A stretch of 64,000 bases of DNA from assembly GCF_030272615.1 (NCBI RefSeq), contig NC_081412.1, positions 143,573,247 through 143,637,246 on the forward strand, given 5' to 3'. The notes below the pieces were generated by a model that had not been told where the DNA came from, did not search any database, and saw nothing but the letters and a program-made list of their open reading frames with translations. The translations under genes and the position numbers were made by a program. The number at the start of each line of letters is the position of its first letter. The first letter of the stretch is position 1. Shown here piece by piece: positions 21,371 to 32,624 of the stretch. Origin of the DNA: Cryptomeria japonica. Taxonomy: Eukaryota; Streptophyta; Pinopsida; Cupressales; Cupressaceae.

Positions 21371-23770
21371 GTAATGGCCCGCTGAGGAACCCTAGAGGAC
21401 AACAACTAACTAATCAATTAAACATAGCAATTTTTAAGACAAATTACATAACATTACAAACTCTTCATGAAATTTAATATAATATTTGCACATGAAGAAG
21501 ATAATTATTCCCCTAACTCAGTCCTCTTGCAGGTTCCCTAACGTTGCTACCTAAGCAATGCTCTAAACAACATTAAAGAATCTAACATCATAATGAAATA
21601 ACATAGCATTATGAAATGCATGAACATAAATAAATGTCTCAAGATTCATTTTAAAAACCAACCCAAGTTTTCCTAAGTTAACCTTTACATACATAAGAAA
21701 TAATGATGCATTGCATCACATAAGGGTGGTCCATACCAATATCACACCACTAAATACTAATCTAGAATTACATTCTTTTGATTACTGCACATTACATTAT
21801 AATACATCAAATTACATCAACCTCCCTAAGGGAGTGTCCAAATTATGATGATAATGAAATAATTACAATGATACAATAACAATGATAATAAAATAAATAG
21901 CATCTCCTAATACATCATTGAATCATCTGCATCAAGTAAAGAGAGAAAATTGGAAAGAAGTTATAGGATTCATCCAATGTATGAACATAACCATCGGTCC
22001 CCAATGGGGGTAGGCAACAACCTCCCAACCATGTGGATCCCTTAGTTCCAACCCATCATGCTTTGAAAATAGACACAAGGCCAGCAACCAACATCCAAAG
22101 AGACATAAAGATACAAAATGAACAATCAAGACTTAACACAAGGTTTCACCAGAGGCTACTAACAACACCACATAGGATAGGGTAGTAGGATACAACTAGG
22201 GAGGATTTTCCTCACATGTAAATCAACATGAGTTTCCTTGGTAGCCTCTCTAGGCTCCGATGCCCATTTGACATCACATGTGAAACCAAACAATCCTTTC
22301 ATGAGGACAAGGAAGTTTGATCATGCTAGTTGTGCGTCCCTAGGATGGACAAGCCTTCCCAATCCCATCCTTAATCTAAAATAGCACTCAAGACCATGGG
22401 TGTGGTACCATAATTATCTTATTTAATGTGTGTTTCCCCTTAGTTCATTTATTACGTTTTCACTAGTTAAAGAAACTCCCAAGCCCCAACACCCAAATGA
22501 GAGCCACACCCCCTAACTTGTACCTAGACAACTCTAACATAGGGTTCATTTCCAAGATAAGATAACATAAATTGCATAAATAACTCCTATGAATAATATA
22601 TAATTTCATAATCAGGAATCTTGCGTCATATACATACGCAGGGCCTCTCTAGGCCTTATTGATCAAGATACATCAATGAATCCACTTCCAAATGCAGCAA
22701 CAACTATATTTATTAACAAACAAGATATAGGGACAAATGAAAGCATAAATCAACTTAAATTAGGCCATATAGACCCCCAAACATAGATAAAACAGAGAAC
22801 AACCTCATATCATGCCTCTGGAAACCACCTAGACACCAAGATTGAGAAACCAAGACCAAACAAGCCCCAAACCTAACCCTTGCACAATTGACCTAGCAAC
22901 TGTGTAGTTCTGACTTAAAGATACATATTTGGGGCCTATTTTTGTGCAATTGAGGCCTTTTTCTACATAATTGATGCCTCTTTTTGCACAATTGAACCCG
23001 TACATGTGTAGTTGGGAGGGTCCAATTGGGAGTGAAATTGACCAACTTACGAACCCTAAAATTGAAAAAAGGAAAAGACCCATTTGAGAAGGGTTTTTTT
23101 CCATTCAATAAATCCAACCAATTGGTCCTGAAGACTCTTAAAAGGGGTTACAAGACACTAAAATTAGAAAATAGCCCCTTAAAAACTCTATTTGAAGTGG
23201 GTTGACTAACTCAAACTCAAAAATACAAAACCAAGAACCAAAACCCAATATGGACATCATAATAGGATATAAAATACACCATTATTCAATTAAAAATCAA
23301 AGATACAACTTTATTTAATAAAAGAGCCACAAAACCCTAATGTGTTTTTCCAAAAGAAACCAAGAGAAGAGAGGGAGACTTTTCAATCTTGATTAATAAT
23401 GAAAGCCCACAAATTTATACTCCTTTAAAATAAAATAAAAAGCATTGAATACACTCCTTTCTATTTTCAAACAAGAGAAATCACAAATCATCAATTGGGC
23501 TTTCAAACCCTTCCTCGGGTCCTGCAAAGACAACCAAGAAACGAAGAAGAAAGATGGAGACTAGGGCACAAGGATAATCATGAGAAACCAAAACTCCTTT
23601 CAATAAGAAACAAGGAAATAATAGCAGAAAATCAACCAGCAATCCTCCCATGACAATCCCAAGAAAACCCTAACAAAAACTCCTTTCAATCGGCACAAGA
23701 ATTTAGAAGAAAATTCCAACAAATCTCTCTCCTCACACACCAAAATCCAAAAGCCTCTCAAACTCCATGG
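21371..23770. repeat. Unresolved repetitive DNA, no gene
   Basis: Opens with TGTAATGGCCCGC, which looks like an LTR terminus (inference). AT-rich, non-coding, with a short imperfect repeat at about 22930-23000 (three phrases ending GCAATTGAGGCC, ATAATTGATGCC, CACAATTGAACCC). No protein match was recognised in any frame; the short frames are chance. Confidence 0.4.
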
Positions 23771-23771
23771 G

Positions 23772-24210
23772 TCTAAACACAATTGAAGACACTTCAAACA
23801 CTTCTTATCCCTAAGGTCAAGGCTTCACTATAATAACTTCAGCCCACAACTTGGAATCTTCATCGATGCAAATGTAGGGACACTTAAAATGGGTGTATAC
23901 ACTCTTGACTTTGCGAGAGATGACAAGTATGAGCCTCCAAGACTAGAAGGATGACCCAATCACCCTCTCCCTGGAAAGCTACATGTAGCTTATGCTAAGC
24001 TAGGTATTTTTGTCTCATCTCAAGGGAGCCATATGGTGAGTATCTTAGGGGCAAAACCAACTATGCCCTTGCACTGAAATTATCACAATATTTGGTCAAA
24101 ATAAGGGTGGGTCAATACAAAAGTTTTTATTTTCAATTTAGGGGACCAACACCTTGCGATCATCCAACAAATCACTAAAGACTTTAATCAACCCTACTTG
24201 GAGTGTAGAA
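23772..24210. repeat. Direct repeat, copy 1
   Basis: Aligns in the same orientation with 32057-32535. Best-conserved parts: GACCCAATCACCCTCTCC, then TTGTCTCATCTCAAGGGAGC and CATATGGTGAGTA. The pair brackets the gypsy remnant, so both may be leader or LTR segments of related gypsy elements (inference). Non-coding. Confidence 0.7.
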
Positions 24211-25226
24211 TACCTCACATAAATGTGGGTATGGGGCCTCCTTTTGGATTGACATTGTATGGAAAAGGCTAATGTTGGTTATATCTTGACTTTCATCTCA
24301 ATCAATTTACATAGTGGCTCAAAGGAAAGATAAGATTAGGGTCATCCCCTTATTTCCAATGCAGGCCCTTATACAAAAGAAATAAGATGTTTAATGATTT
24401 CTCTTTCACCCAAGATTCACGAAGGCGGGGGGAGAGAATACATTCATTAACCACCTTAGGGTTCTACAACAAAGAGTGTGCAAGTGCACCAAACACTTCA
24501 AACAAAAATTCTTTTTAGGTGCACCAAATCCAAATGTTATATAGTCTATGAAAACACAAACACACTCCTATGTTACCCCTACAAAACCATGAATTATTAG
24601 TTTCAAAATCAACCCCAACCTGCAAACACAAAGATTAGGACAACAAAAAGTCAAAAGGGGCCTTTTACAAATGGGTTAAACAACCTCAAGATTTGGGATA
24701 CCTACAAAAAATACATATGCAACATAATAGAACAAAAGCATGTCAGAAGTTAGAATATACGCATCAAAACAAAAACCCTAAATGTGATAATGTATAACAT
24801 AATTGCGTTAGAAATTATCATAAACACGCTAGAAATATCAAATTTGCAGATAAATAGAAAACCTTAATGAGCCAGAGACGCACTAATATTTTCCCAATAT
24901 GCACCAGAACAGAGAAAAAATACACCAAAACATAACAAAAATGTATTAGAAAATAGCAGAAACAAAATAAAACAATATTGCAAAAATCCTTTATGTGGCC
25001 AAAACTGTTGTATATGTGTTAGAAACCCACACAGACGTGCCAAGAAGGATATGGCAGAAAACCAGATCTAACAAAAGTAATAAATAAGCGACAAAAACTA
25101 TCAGAAACTTGAAAACGAAATAAAATTATCGCAAAATTTGTCCCTACAAGTCTAAAAAACACAAAAACTCAAAGAAAAAGTTAGAAATAAGGGACAAAAG
25201 TCCCACCAAGCATGCCAAAATGTTAA
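24211..25226. other. Non-coding leader-like DNA beside an LTR
   Basis: AT-rich, no gene. Next to the LTR the minus strand reads TTTTGGCATGCTTGGTGGGA at about 25202-25221, the position and style of a gypsy primer-binding site and leader, so this may be the untranslated leader of a gypsy element running leftward. No coding region of that element is recognisable. Confidence 0.4.
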
Positions 25227-25916
25227 TGTCAGATTTTGATACTCTAATATTGTAAATCTAAACTAGATTCAATCACAAAAACCTAGATCTACAATGAAAT
25301 CACATTATACAATTCACATGTTGGATGGGTTTGATCTCCATTGTCCTCCTATCTCCATTGATCTTGCTTAGTATGGTTGCTCTCAGATTTTTATGCTTGC
25401 ACAAGAGCTCAATGAGGAATGGATATTGGTTGTAGTAGACAATTTGGAAAAGTTTAGGCATACTTTCACTTGATTGATATGGAGAGAGATAAAGGAGTCT
25501 TTTTTATAGAGAGCGCCCTAAAATGGAGGGCTAAGATTAAGAGGTGGAAAGATAGATGGCCATCCAAGATTGAATGGTAGGTAGAGGAAATAATAAAATA
25601 TTGGGAAGGTGGTTAGAGGTGAATTAAGAGATGAATGACACTTGTCATGGAAATAAAAAGAAATAAATTAATTAAATAAATAAATAATTTAGTAATTAAT
25701 AGAAGAAAGGGCCCACATTAAATAAATTAAATATTTATTTAATTTAGGATGAAGGGATTTAAATAAATAAAAAATATTTGTATAAATTAAGAAAGGCTTA
25801 GAAAAGGCTTGAATAATTAAATAAATAAATAAAGATCTATTTAATTAAAAGAAGACTTAGGATAAAATAATTAAATAAATAAAATGATTATGCTAGGACA
25901 ATTTTAGGTGTCTACA
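25227..25916 (-). repeat. Ty3/gypsy-type LTR
   Basis: 690 bp. On the minus strand it begins TGTAGACACCTAAAATTGTC and ends CAAAATCTGACA, giving TG and CA termini. Between them are AT-rich TTTATTTAATT stretches and a TATA-like CTATAAAAAAG near 25505. Related starts occur at 33075 (plus) and about 39416 (minus). It directly abuts the gypsy RT remnant on its right, with no polypurine tract, so it interrupts that gene. Confidence 0.8.
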
Positions 25917-26760
25917 CATCCAGATGAACTTGTGTTGTTGTTGACTTAGTGAGCAAGTCATCCACATAATATTCTATTTGTTTGTGCATCATGACATGAA
26001 AGATTGTTGTCATTTCTCATTGGTAGGTTGCTCCCACATTTTTAAAACAAAAGAGCATTACATTCCAACAATAAGTTCCCCAGGCACAAGTGAAGGTTGT
26101 TTTATGTTGGTCTTTAGGGGCTATTCCAATCTTATTATATTTGGAAAAATTGTCCATTCATGATAACATCTCATACCCAACTATAAGATCAATGATCATG
26201 TCAATGTTCGATAGTGGGAAATCATCCTTAGGGCATGCTTTATTCAAGTCTCTAAAGTTTGTGTAGATTTTGATAATTCCATCTGGCTTACTAACATGTA
26301 CCAAGTTAGAGATCCATTCAGCATATTCTATTGGTCTAATGAACCTACATCAAGTAACTTTTTGAGCTCTACTTTGACCAATAAGACAATGTGTGGATGC
26401 ATTTTGTGAAGCTTTTGTTTGACAAGTTTTTCTCCACGAGATAGAGGTAAATGATGGAGAACTATCTTTGGATCTAGTCCTAGCATATCTATATAGGACC
26501 ATGCAAAATTGATTTGCCTTCTTGTGAAGAAGTTGATACAATTTTCCTTTTCTACCAATGATAGAGAGGCTACAAAGTGGACTATCTTTTTGTTGGCATT
26601 GTCACCCAAGATGACTTCTTGAGTTTTCTCAACTAACAAAGGATGTTTTTCTTGATTGATCGGGAGAGGGTCTAGCCTACCATTCTTGGGTGCCTCAAAG
26701 AGGATTTCACCATCAAATGCATCCTTTATTTTTACTATTTTGTAGTCAAATTACTATCTT
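25917..26760 (-). pseudogene. Ty3/gypsy reverse transcriptase remnant
   Basis: Reading right to left: VEKENCINFFTRRQINFAWSYIDM, LDPKIVLHHLPLSRG, VKQKLHKMHPHIVLLVKVEL, then EYAEWISNLVHVSKPDG, FRDLNKACPKDDFPLSNIDM, and after shifts TYCWNVML and IEYYVDDLLTKST. The YVDD active site is intact. The frame stops at 25917 where an LTR begins, so the RNase H and integrase that follow RT in gypsy elements are missing. Several stops and frameshifts. Confidence 0.92.
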
Positions 26761-27149
26761 TTGATTTTCACCCAAAGACCTATCATTTTTATTTTGATTT
26801 TCAATTTTGCAACTGGAAGGTTGAATTAACTCCCCAAAATATGTTGCATGATCAAGGTCTATTGTGAACCCAACTTTATGGTCCACAAATGGCATATCAT
26901 CTTGAATTCCCAAGAACTCAATGATAGCTTCATTGTTTTTGAATAATTCTAAGTGTGGATGATCTCGTGAATCCCAATAAACAAGGTTTGGATATGTTAG
27001 GGCTATGTCGTTATTTGTATGATTATAAGATATGGGTCCAACTGAGATGGTACAAATGGAAGATGTTTGGGTATCAAAATAGTGACTCCAAGAGTTACTA
27101 TCAATGTGTTTATCTTCAAAAGCGTCATGATAAGTCAGGTCAAGTTCTT

Positions 27150-28270
27150 TGAAAATTCAGTCAATGGCATAAGTGCTAGAAGTGTGAGGTGTATCCCATT
27201 CGTATTCATTTGAATCAGTCTTGACAAAGTCCTCATAAGATGTCTCATTATTGTTAGTAAAATAGATATTTTCATTGGAAGATATTGTGGTACTTGAGGA
27301 ACCCAATACCAGTGGTTGATACCCTAATCCTTGATTCCTGGGGTTCATCTTAGGAATGATCAGTTCAATGACACCTCGTTCTTGTGCCCCCAAACCATTG
27401 CAACCATCGTATCCTTTCTTTTGCATGATAGTATAACCTTTACCATATTGTTTGACAAGCAGTTGTATTTGAGGTCTCTCTTGTTCATCTCTGTAGTGCC
27501 AATTGGAAATGGCTTCGTCTAGAGATTCTTCATTGAGCTTCCCCCATCAAGTGAATGTAGTGGAGGGTCTAACCTTAATTGTAGATTTGATAAGACGCTT
27601 GGTTTTGCATGCCTTTCCATGAGACCGTGGATATATTAGAAATTTCCTTATACATAATGATTAAGCATAGGTATATTGTCCACACCCTTCATCTTGCACT
27701 TTAATCTTGATCCCAAGTAGTTAGGTAGATGGAATGGATGAATTTGAGAGGGGTGTGGGATCAATGTATGCAGAGGTGGATGATGAAGCTTCTTAATTGA
27801 TTAGGACCTAGTTAATAACAGTTTCCTTTGAATTATTGAAATATTGAAAGAGATTAGGATCACCAGGTATAGTGATTTCAGTGCCATTATAAGGCAATTT
27901 CAAGCATTGGTGGTAGGTGGATGGGATGAGCTTCATGCATGGATCCATGGTTAGCCTAATAGCATGTTGTACTCAAGATCAAGACTGAGTATTTGGAAGA
28001 GGGTATGTTTAATGGCAAGTCCAATTCGGACTAGAAGAGATATTTCCCCATTTAAGAAATGTTCATCATCATCATATGCTCTAGTCATTGATTCTTTTGG
28101 ATGTATCTATACAACTTTTCAAAAATCCCAAACTTTTAACCAACTTTAGAGTGTAGATATTGAGATCTGCTCCACCATCTACTAGGAATCGCTTGACTCT
28201 GTGTTTATGTATGTAGACTTCAAGGTATAGGGGATCATTGTGGTAAGGCTTGTAGGCCAGAATATCATCT
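27150..28270 (-). pseudogene. Ty3/gypsy protease region
   Basis: Around 28230-28090 the minus strand encodes RVKRFLVDGGADLNIYTLKL, matching the retropepsin-like motif of a plant gypsy lineage that uses DGG rather than DSG or DTG. Downstream pieces ISLLVRIGLAIKHTLFQIL and LEYNMLLG then a stop then PWMHA also fit that lineage. The 27157-27426 piece (KKGYDGCNGLGAQERGV, NPRNQGLGYQPL) is the linker to RT. Frames change several times. Confidence 0.85.
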
Positions 28271-28289
28271 TTAGTGAAAGAAACATTGT

Positions 28290-29198
28290 GCGTATTTGAA
28301 AGGTCCCCAATTATGGCCTAAAACTCCATGAGGTTTATATTATTTGGGATGAAATATTCTTGTAGAGCTTTATCTAGAATTGGCTTATAGTTTGGTGATA
28401 TGTGTAACAGTTCGAAGACAAAAATTTGGGAAGGTGTTTTCTTCAGGTGATCAAGGAGGTTGCATTGATTGGTAGACTATGGTTAGAGATCAACTCCTTG
28501 AAGGACTACCTTGGGCCTACGTGTGGTGACTACACAAATGGGTTGCTTCCGTTTCATTGTGATAATGAATATTTTATCATTAGGCCATTGGATATGATTT
28601 ATGGTATTGGCATTAGATGTGCTAGCATAGTTGGCCTTGTTATTGTGTGAGTTTGAATTAGAGGCCTTCCTCTTATCATGAGTTTGCAAAGGGTCCTAAA
28701 AAATGATGTGATCTTTATTAGAGGATCCTGTGGAATTTTTTATTGAAATCACATCTTGATCAATTAAGTCTTGTATTAGATTTTTGAGTCTATAGCAGTT
28801 GGAGGTTTTGTTTCCTTTCATCTGCTAATATTCACAAAATCGTTATCGTTCCACTAGGACAGCTTGAAAGGTCCTAGTTCATAATTTCTTACTTCAAGTA
28901 ACGTGATTACATGAGATTGTAAATTTTGATTCAATAGGTTCTACGAGGAGAGGGTAAGTCCATTTTGGATTGTTTTGATTATTGCAAGGACCACAAGTTG
29001 ATTATTTTGTGTTGTGTTAGTAGAGTGGTCATTATTGCGTGTATGATAATTATTGGTTGGTGTATTATTCATGTTGTTTGGCCCTTGAAGGCTTATTGTG
29101 GGTTGAGTTCTATTGACCACCTTAGCGTTAACCACTCCATCATCGGTTACATTTTTATTTTGAGACTAGAATTTGGTCTTGTCATTGAGGAACTAGGG
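28290..29198 (-). other. Gypsy gag-protease spacer
   Basis: Between the gag domain and protease. Short broken frames without a recognised domain, presumably the gag C-terminus of the same element. No CCHC knuckle was found. Short plus-strand frames here are antisense shadows. Confidence 0.45.
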
Positions 29199-30759
29199 TC
29201 ATTTGTTTGGTTGTTTCTTTAAATATTTTGATAAAACCCTTTTTATGAGAGCTCTCTCGCATTTTAGTCCATTTTCTATCACTTTTTCAAAAGAATCTAG
29301 GCATTGAAGTCCTAGTGTGAATGTTGTTTCCTCATTTATATTATAGACAAACATTTGGAATTGCTTCTTTTCGAGGATATCACATAGAATTTTTCTATAG
29401 AGGCTTTGACATTGTTGTAAGAATGTAGCAAATGATTTCCCATTGTTTTGTTTTGTAGCACATAAGTCTATTATGGTTACCTTGTTTTCAATGTTTTGTG
29501 TGAAGTGGGATATAAAATTTTCAGTCATTTCATCCCATGTCTTGATGCCCAGGGATAGATGTGAGAACCACTCCATTTCTTGTCCCCCTAAACTGTGTGG
29601 AAAGAGATGCATGAGGTAAGTGTCATTGTAAGCAACTTTTATGCACATGGTAAATAATTCTCAAACATGATCATGGTGATCTTCTTTTTCTTTGTATTTA
29701 TCAAATTTAAGAACGTCAAAGTTCAAGGGTAAAGGTGGCATGTAGAGTTCAATTTATCAAATAGGTATGGGCATAAATATTCTATTGTATATGGCTTCTT
29801 ATTATTTCCCCCTTACATGCTAGATAATTGGTGTTATAAATTCTACAATTGTTGTGTGAGATTTTCGTTGGTATCAAAGTAACATGTGTGTTGAAATTTT
29901 GAATGGGATCCACAAATGGGTTGGTGTTAGTGTATGATGGTGGTTGAGTGAAGTTTGTAGCATGATAATCGAGATTTTGGAAAAGGTTGTTTAGGTTAGA
30001 TGAAGATACATAGGAAGGTGGTGGTACAAAAATGTATTAAAAGTTTGCAAAACTTGTTGGTGGTGTGAAGTAAATAAATGGAGGGTGATTGAGAATGTGT
30101 GGTGGTCAGAATTTGATTGGAGTGTGATGATGTGATAAGATTCTGCCAATTTGTGTTCTAGGTGGATTACATGCTATGAGGTATGGCGTTTTGGTTGTAG
30201 TATGTTGTCCCTGATGTGTTATTTTGTGTCAATGTTACTATCAACACAGGTTGTGAAACAACACTATTATTAGGTTGTGATGTGGGTTGTTGCACATTTT
30301 GGTTTTGATTTGAGTTTTGGATGTTAATGTTTGAAGTTATCATAGTAAAGGTTGTGGTGGACTTATTTGAATTAGGAGTCATTGTGTTGTAGAGTGTGTT
30401 GTAATATTGGTTCAATTAATAGATGGTATAGACATGGTGATGTCATTAGTAGTGTTGTTTAGAGGAAGACTAGTGGATATTTGGTTTGATGATGATGCTT
30501 GTGTGGATCCCATGTTGTATGATATGTGTACCTCATATGGTAGTATAGTTGTGACATCGAAATCAAGGGGTGATTGGGCTCCATCTTGAGCCAATAATAA
30601 AAAGTATTTGTCCTTATCCTGATTTAATAGGGCATTAATAATAGCTAAGATTTGAGGATCCCATTGTGCTTGATCTAATTCTTCATCAATTATCCCTACT
30701 TGTATGTTTTGTACTAAGAAGGGACCATTTGGATTTTGAATTTCCATCATGACTGTCAA
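29199..30759 (-). pseudogene. Ty3/gypsy gag remnant
   Basis: The piece at 29199-29648 is a retrotransposon gag (capsid) domain: MHLFPHSLGGQEMEWFSHL, IKTWDEMTENFISHF, LQQCQSLYRKI and QCLDSFEKVI follow the conserved capsid helices. Upstream, 30412-30759 gives a Gln/Asn-rich gag N-terminus starting MTVMMEIQNPNGP. Between them lie several frame changes and another Asn/Gln/Thr-rich piece (30167-30415). The order gag, protease, RT from right to left gives the minus-strand orientation. Inactive. Confidence 0.88.
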
Positions 30760-30994
30760 ATGTGCAAGTTGTCATTTTGTCTTGCAGGTGTTAGACCCTA
30801 TGTTCATAGTTGACATGGGATTGAAATTAGGGTATGTTGTCAGGTCTTGATTTTTCTTTCTCTGTTGTCTATTATACATCATGAGGACTCTCTAGTATGA
30901 CACTAACGAATGCAAGGATGGTGTTATAATGACAATGCAATCTAGGAAATGAGTATTTTTTTTCTTTTTGTTATCTTTGCATTTTAGATGATAT

Positions 30995-31235
30995 TTGAAT
31001 GATAATGCAACTAAAGGATGACAATGCTTTTGGATTTTTGGGTAATACTTTGTATGGTAATGAAACTAAAATGCACCTATGTTTTTGGATTTCAAGTAAT
31101 ATTTGGATGGTAATGGAACTAAAATGCACTCATGTTTTTGGATTTTTGAGTAATAACATGACTAATATGCACCTATGTTTTTGTATTTTTGAGTAATAAT
31201 GGGACTAATATGCACCTATATTTTTGGATTTTTTG
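30995..31235. repeat. Short tandem repeats upstream of gypsy gag
   Basis: Four to five degenerate units of about 45-65 bp sharing AAATGCACCTATGTTTTTGG and ATTTTTGAGTAATA. They lie in the presumed leader of the gypsy element. Non-coding. Confidence 0.75.
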
Positions 31236-32056
31236 AGGTTTTAGGAAGTGTATGATTGCTAAACTTGTGGGTTGTAACGTAAGACAATAAAGGATGAACC
31301 TTGATCTCAAGAGTTGAAATGGCGATTGATCAATTGGGTAGTTATTTTGATAAAGTTATGACCTCTAGCTAGACTGTTGAGCTTGGGGTTGAACTATGAT
31401 GATGATTGGTAAAGAATGTTTTGGTGAGATCTTGATTCGTCTAACAAAACTAAGGTTTGATCCACATATCTTGTTTTCAAAATTTATCCCAAAATGGTTG
31501 ATATTATTGAACTAAGGATTATCAAAGATGTCACCTATTATGGTTGCAAATAAAATCTAAGCTTAGTTTTGACAAGATGATAGTAAGCCATTGATTAAAT
31601 GTTGATGTGTGATGGCTAATATGGAGTTTAATATTTGACCTAGAATGATTCTAATGTTAAGAATGGATGCAAAAACCTAATCGATATGTGTGACCTAAGG
31701 GAATCTAACAAATGATAGAGCTATAATTGTTTTGGACCCCAAAACGACTATTTTGTATGACCTGATTGAGTTTCTAATTTTGAAAGGCAATTGTGTGACT
31801 TTGTAGATACTTGTGTGAAAGATTATTAATAATTGCATGAATCTACTAATAGTTGCATGAAACGTTGACACTAGTTGCGAGAGTTTTCACCAATTGGGAA
31901 AATTATATGACAATTGTGTGAGTATAATTTCCTTAAAATTTTGTGTATAGTTCGTTGTGAAAATTGAATGATTAGACAATCAAAAAGCAAAAAGCATAAT
32001 TTGGTTGCTAAATCAAGCTTGGATTAATGTACATGTGTATGTTCTAGGCCAAATTC
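31236..32056. other. Gypsy leader-like DNA, no gene
   Basis: AT-rich. Around 31790-31930 the phrase TTGTGTGA or TTGCATGA recurs (AATTGTGTGAC, AGTTGCATGAA, CAATTGTGTGAG). No coding potential recognised on either strand. Confidence 0.4.
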
Positions 32057-32535
32057 AGCCCAAATTTCCACTGGTCTCAACACAATCGAAGATAATTCAG
32101 ACAATCTTTACAAACTGAGGTCAAGGCTCATTACAATGAAGTTAGGCCCGCAAAATCTGGAATCTCTATCAACTCAAATGTGCAACACCTTAAAAGTGTT
32201 GAGCATTCTTGTCTTTGTGAGAGATGACAATTAGGGGGCTCAAAGACTAGAAGCATGACCCAATCACCCTCTCCCCAAAAAGATATATATAGCTTATGCT
32301 AAGGCAAGGATTTTTGTCTCATCTCAAGGGAGCCATATGGTGAGTAACTTCAAGGAGTGATCCACGTCCCTTACACCAACATCAATGCAATGTTCAGTCA
32401 ACCAAAAAGGGTGGGCCTCTAAATATAAAGGTGTCTAGTCGATGTTGGGGAAAATTTTGTGCTTGCACTCGGTGGTAAGCCACTTAAGGCTTTAGTCAAC
32501 CCTGTGTGGCTCTAAGTCCACCCCCAAGTTAGGCT
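32057..32535. repeat. Direct repeat, copy 2
   Basis: Partner of 23772-24210 in the same orientation. Shared landmarks: GAGAGATGACAA, GACCCAATCACCCTCTCC, TAGCTTATGCTAAG, TTGTCTCATCTCAAGGGAGC. Similarity fades after TTTAGTCAACCCTG near 32500. Confidence 0.7.
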
Positions 32536-32624
32536 ATGGTTTTTACCTTAATTATGGGAAGATAGAAATTGAAACTAGGCTTTGGTTTTTTAGCAGGTTT
32601 CCATTTCTAGATAATTAAATTATC

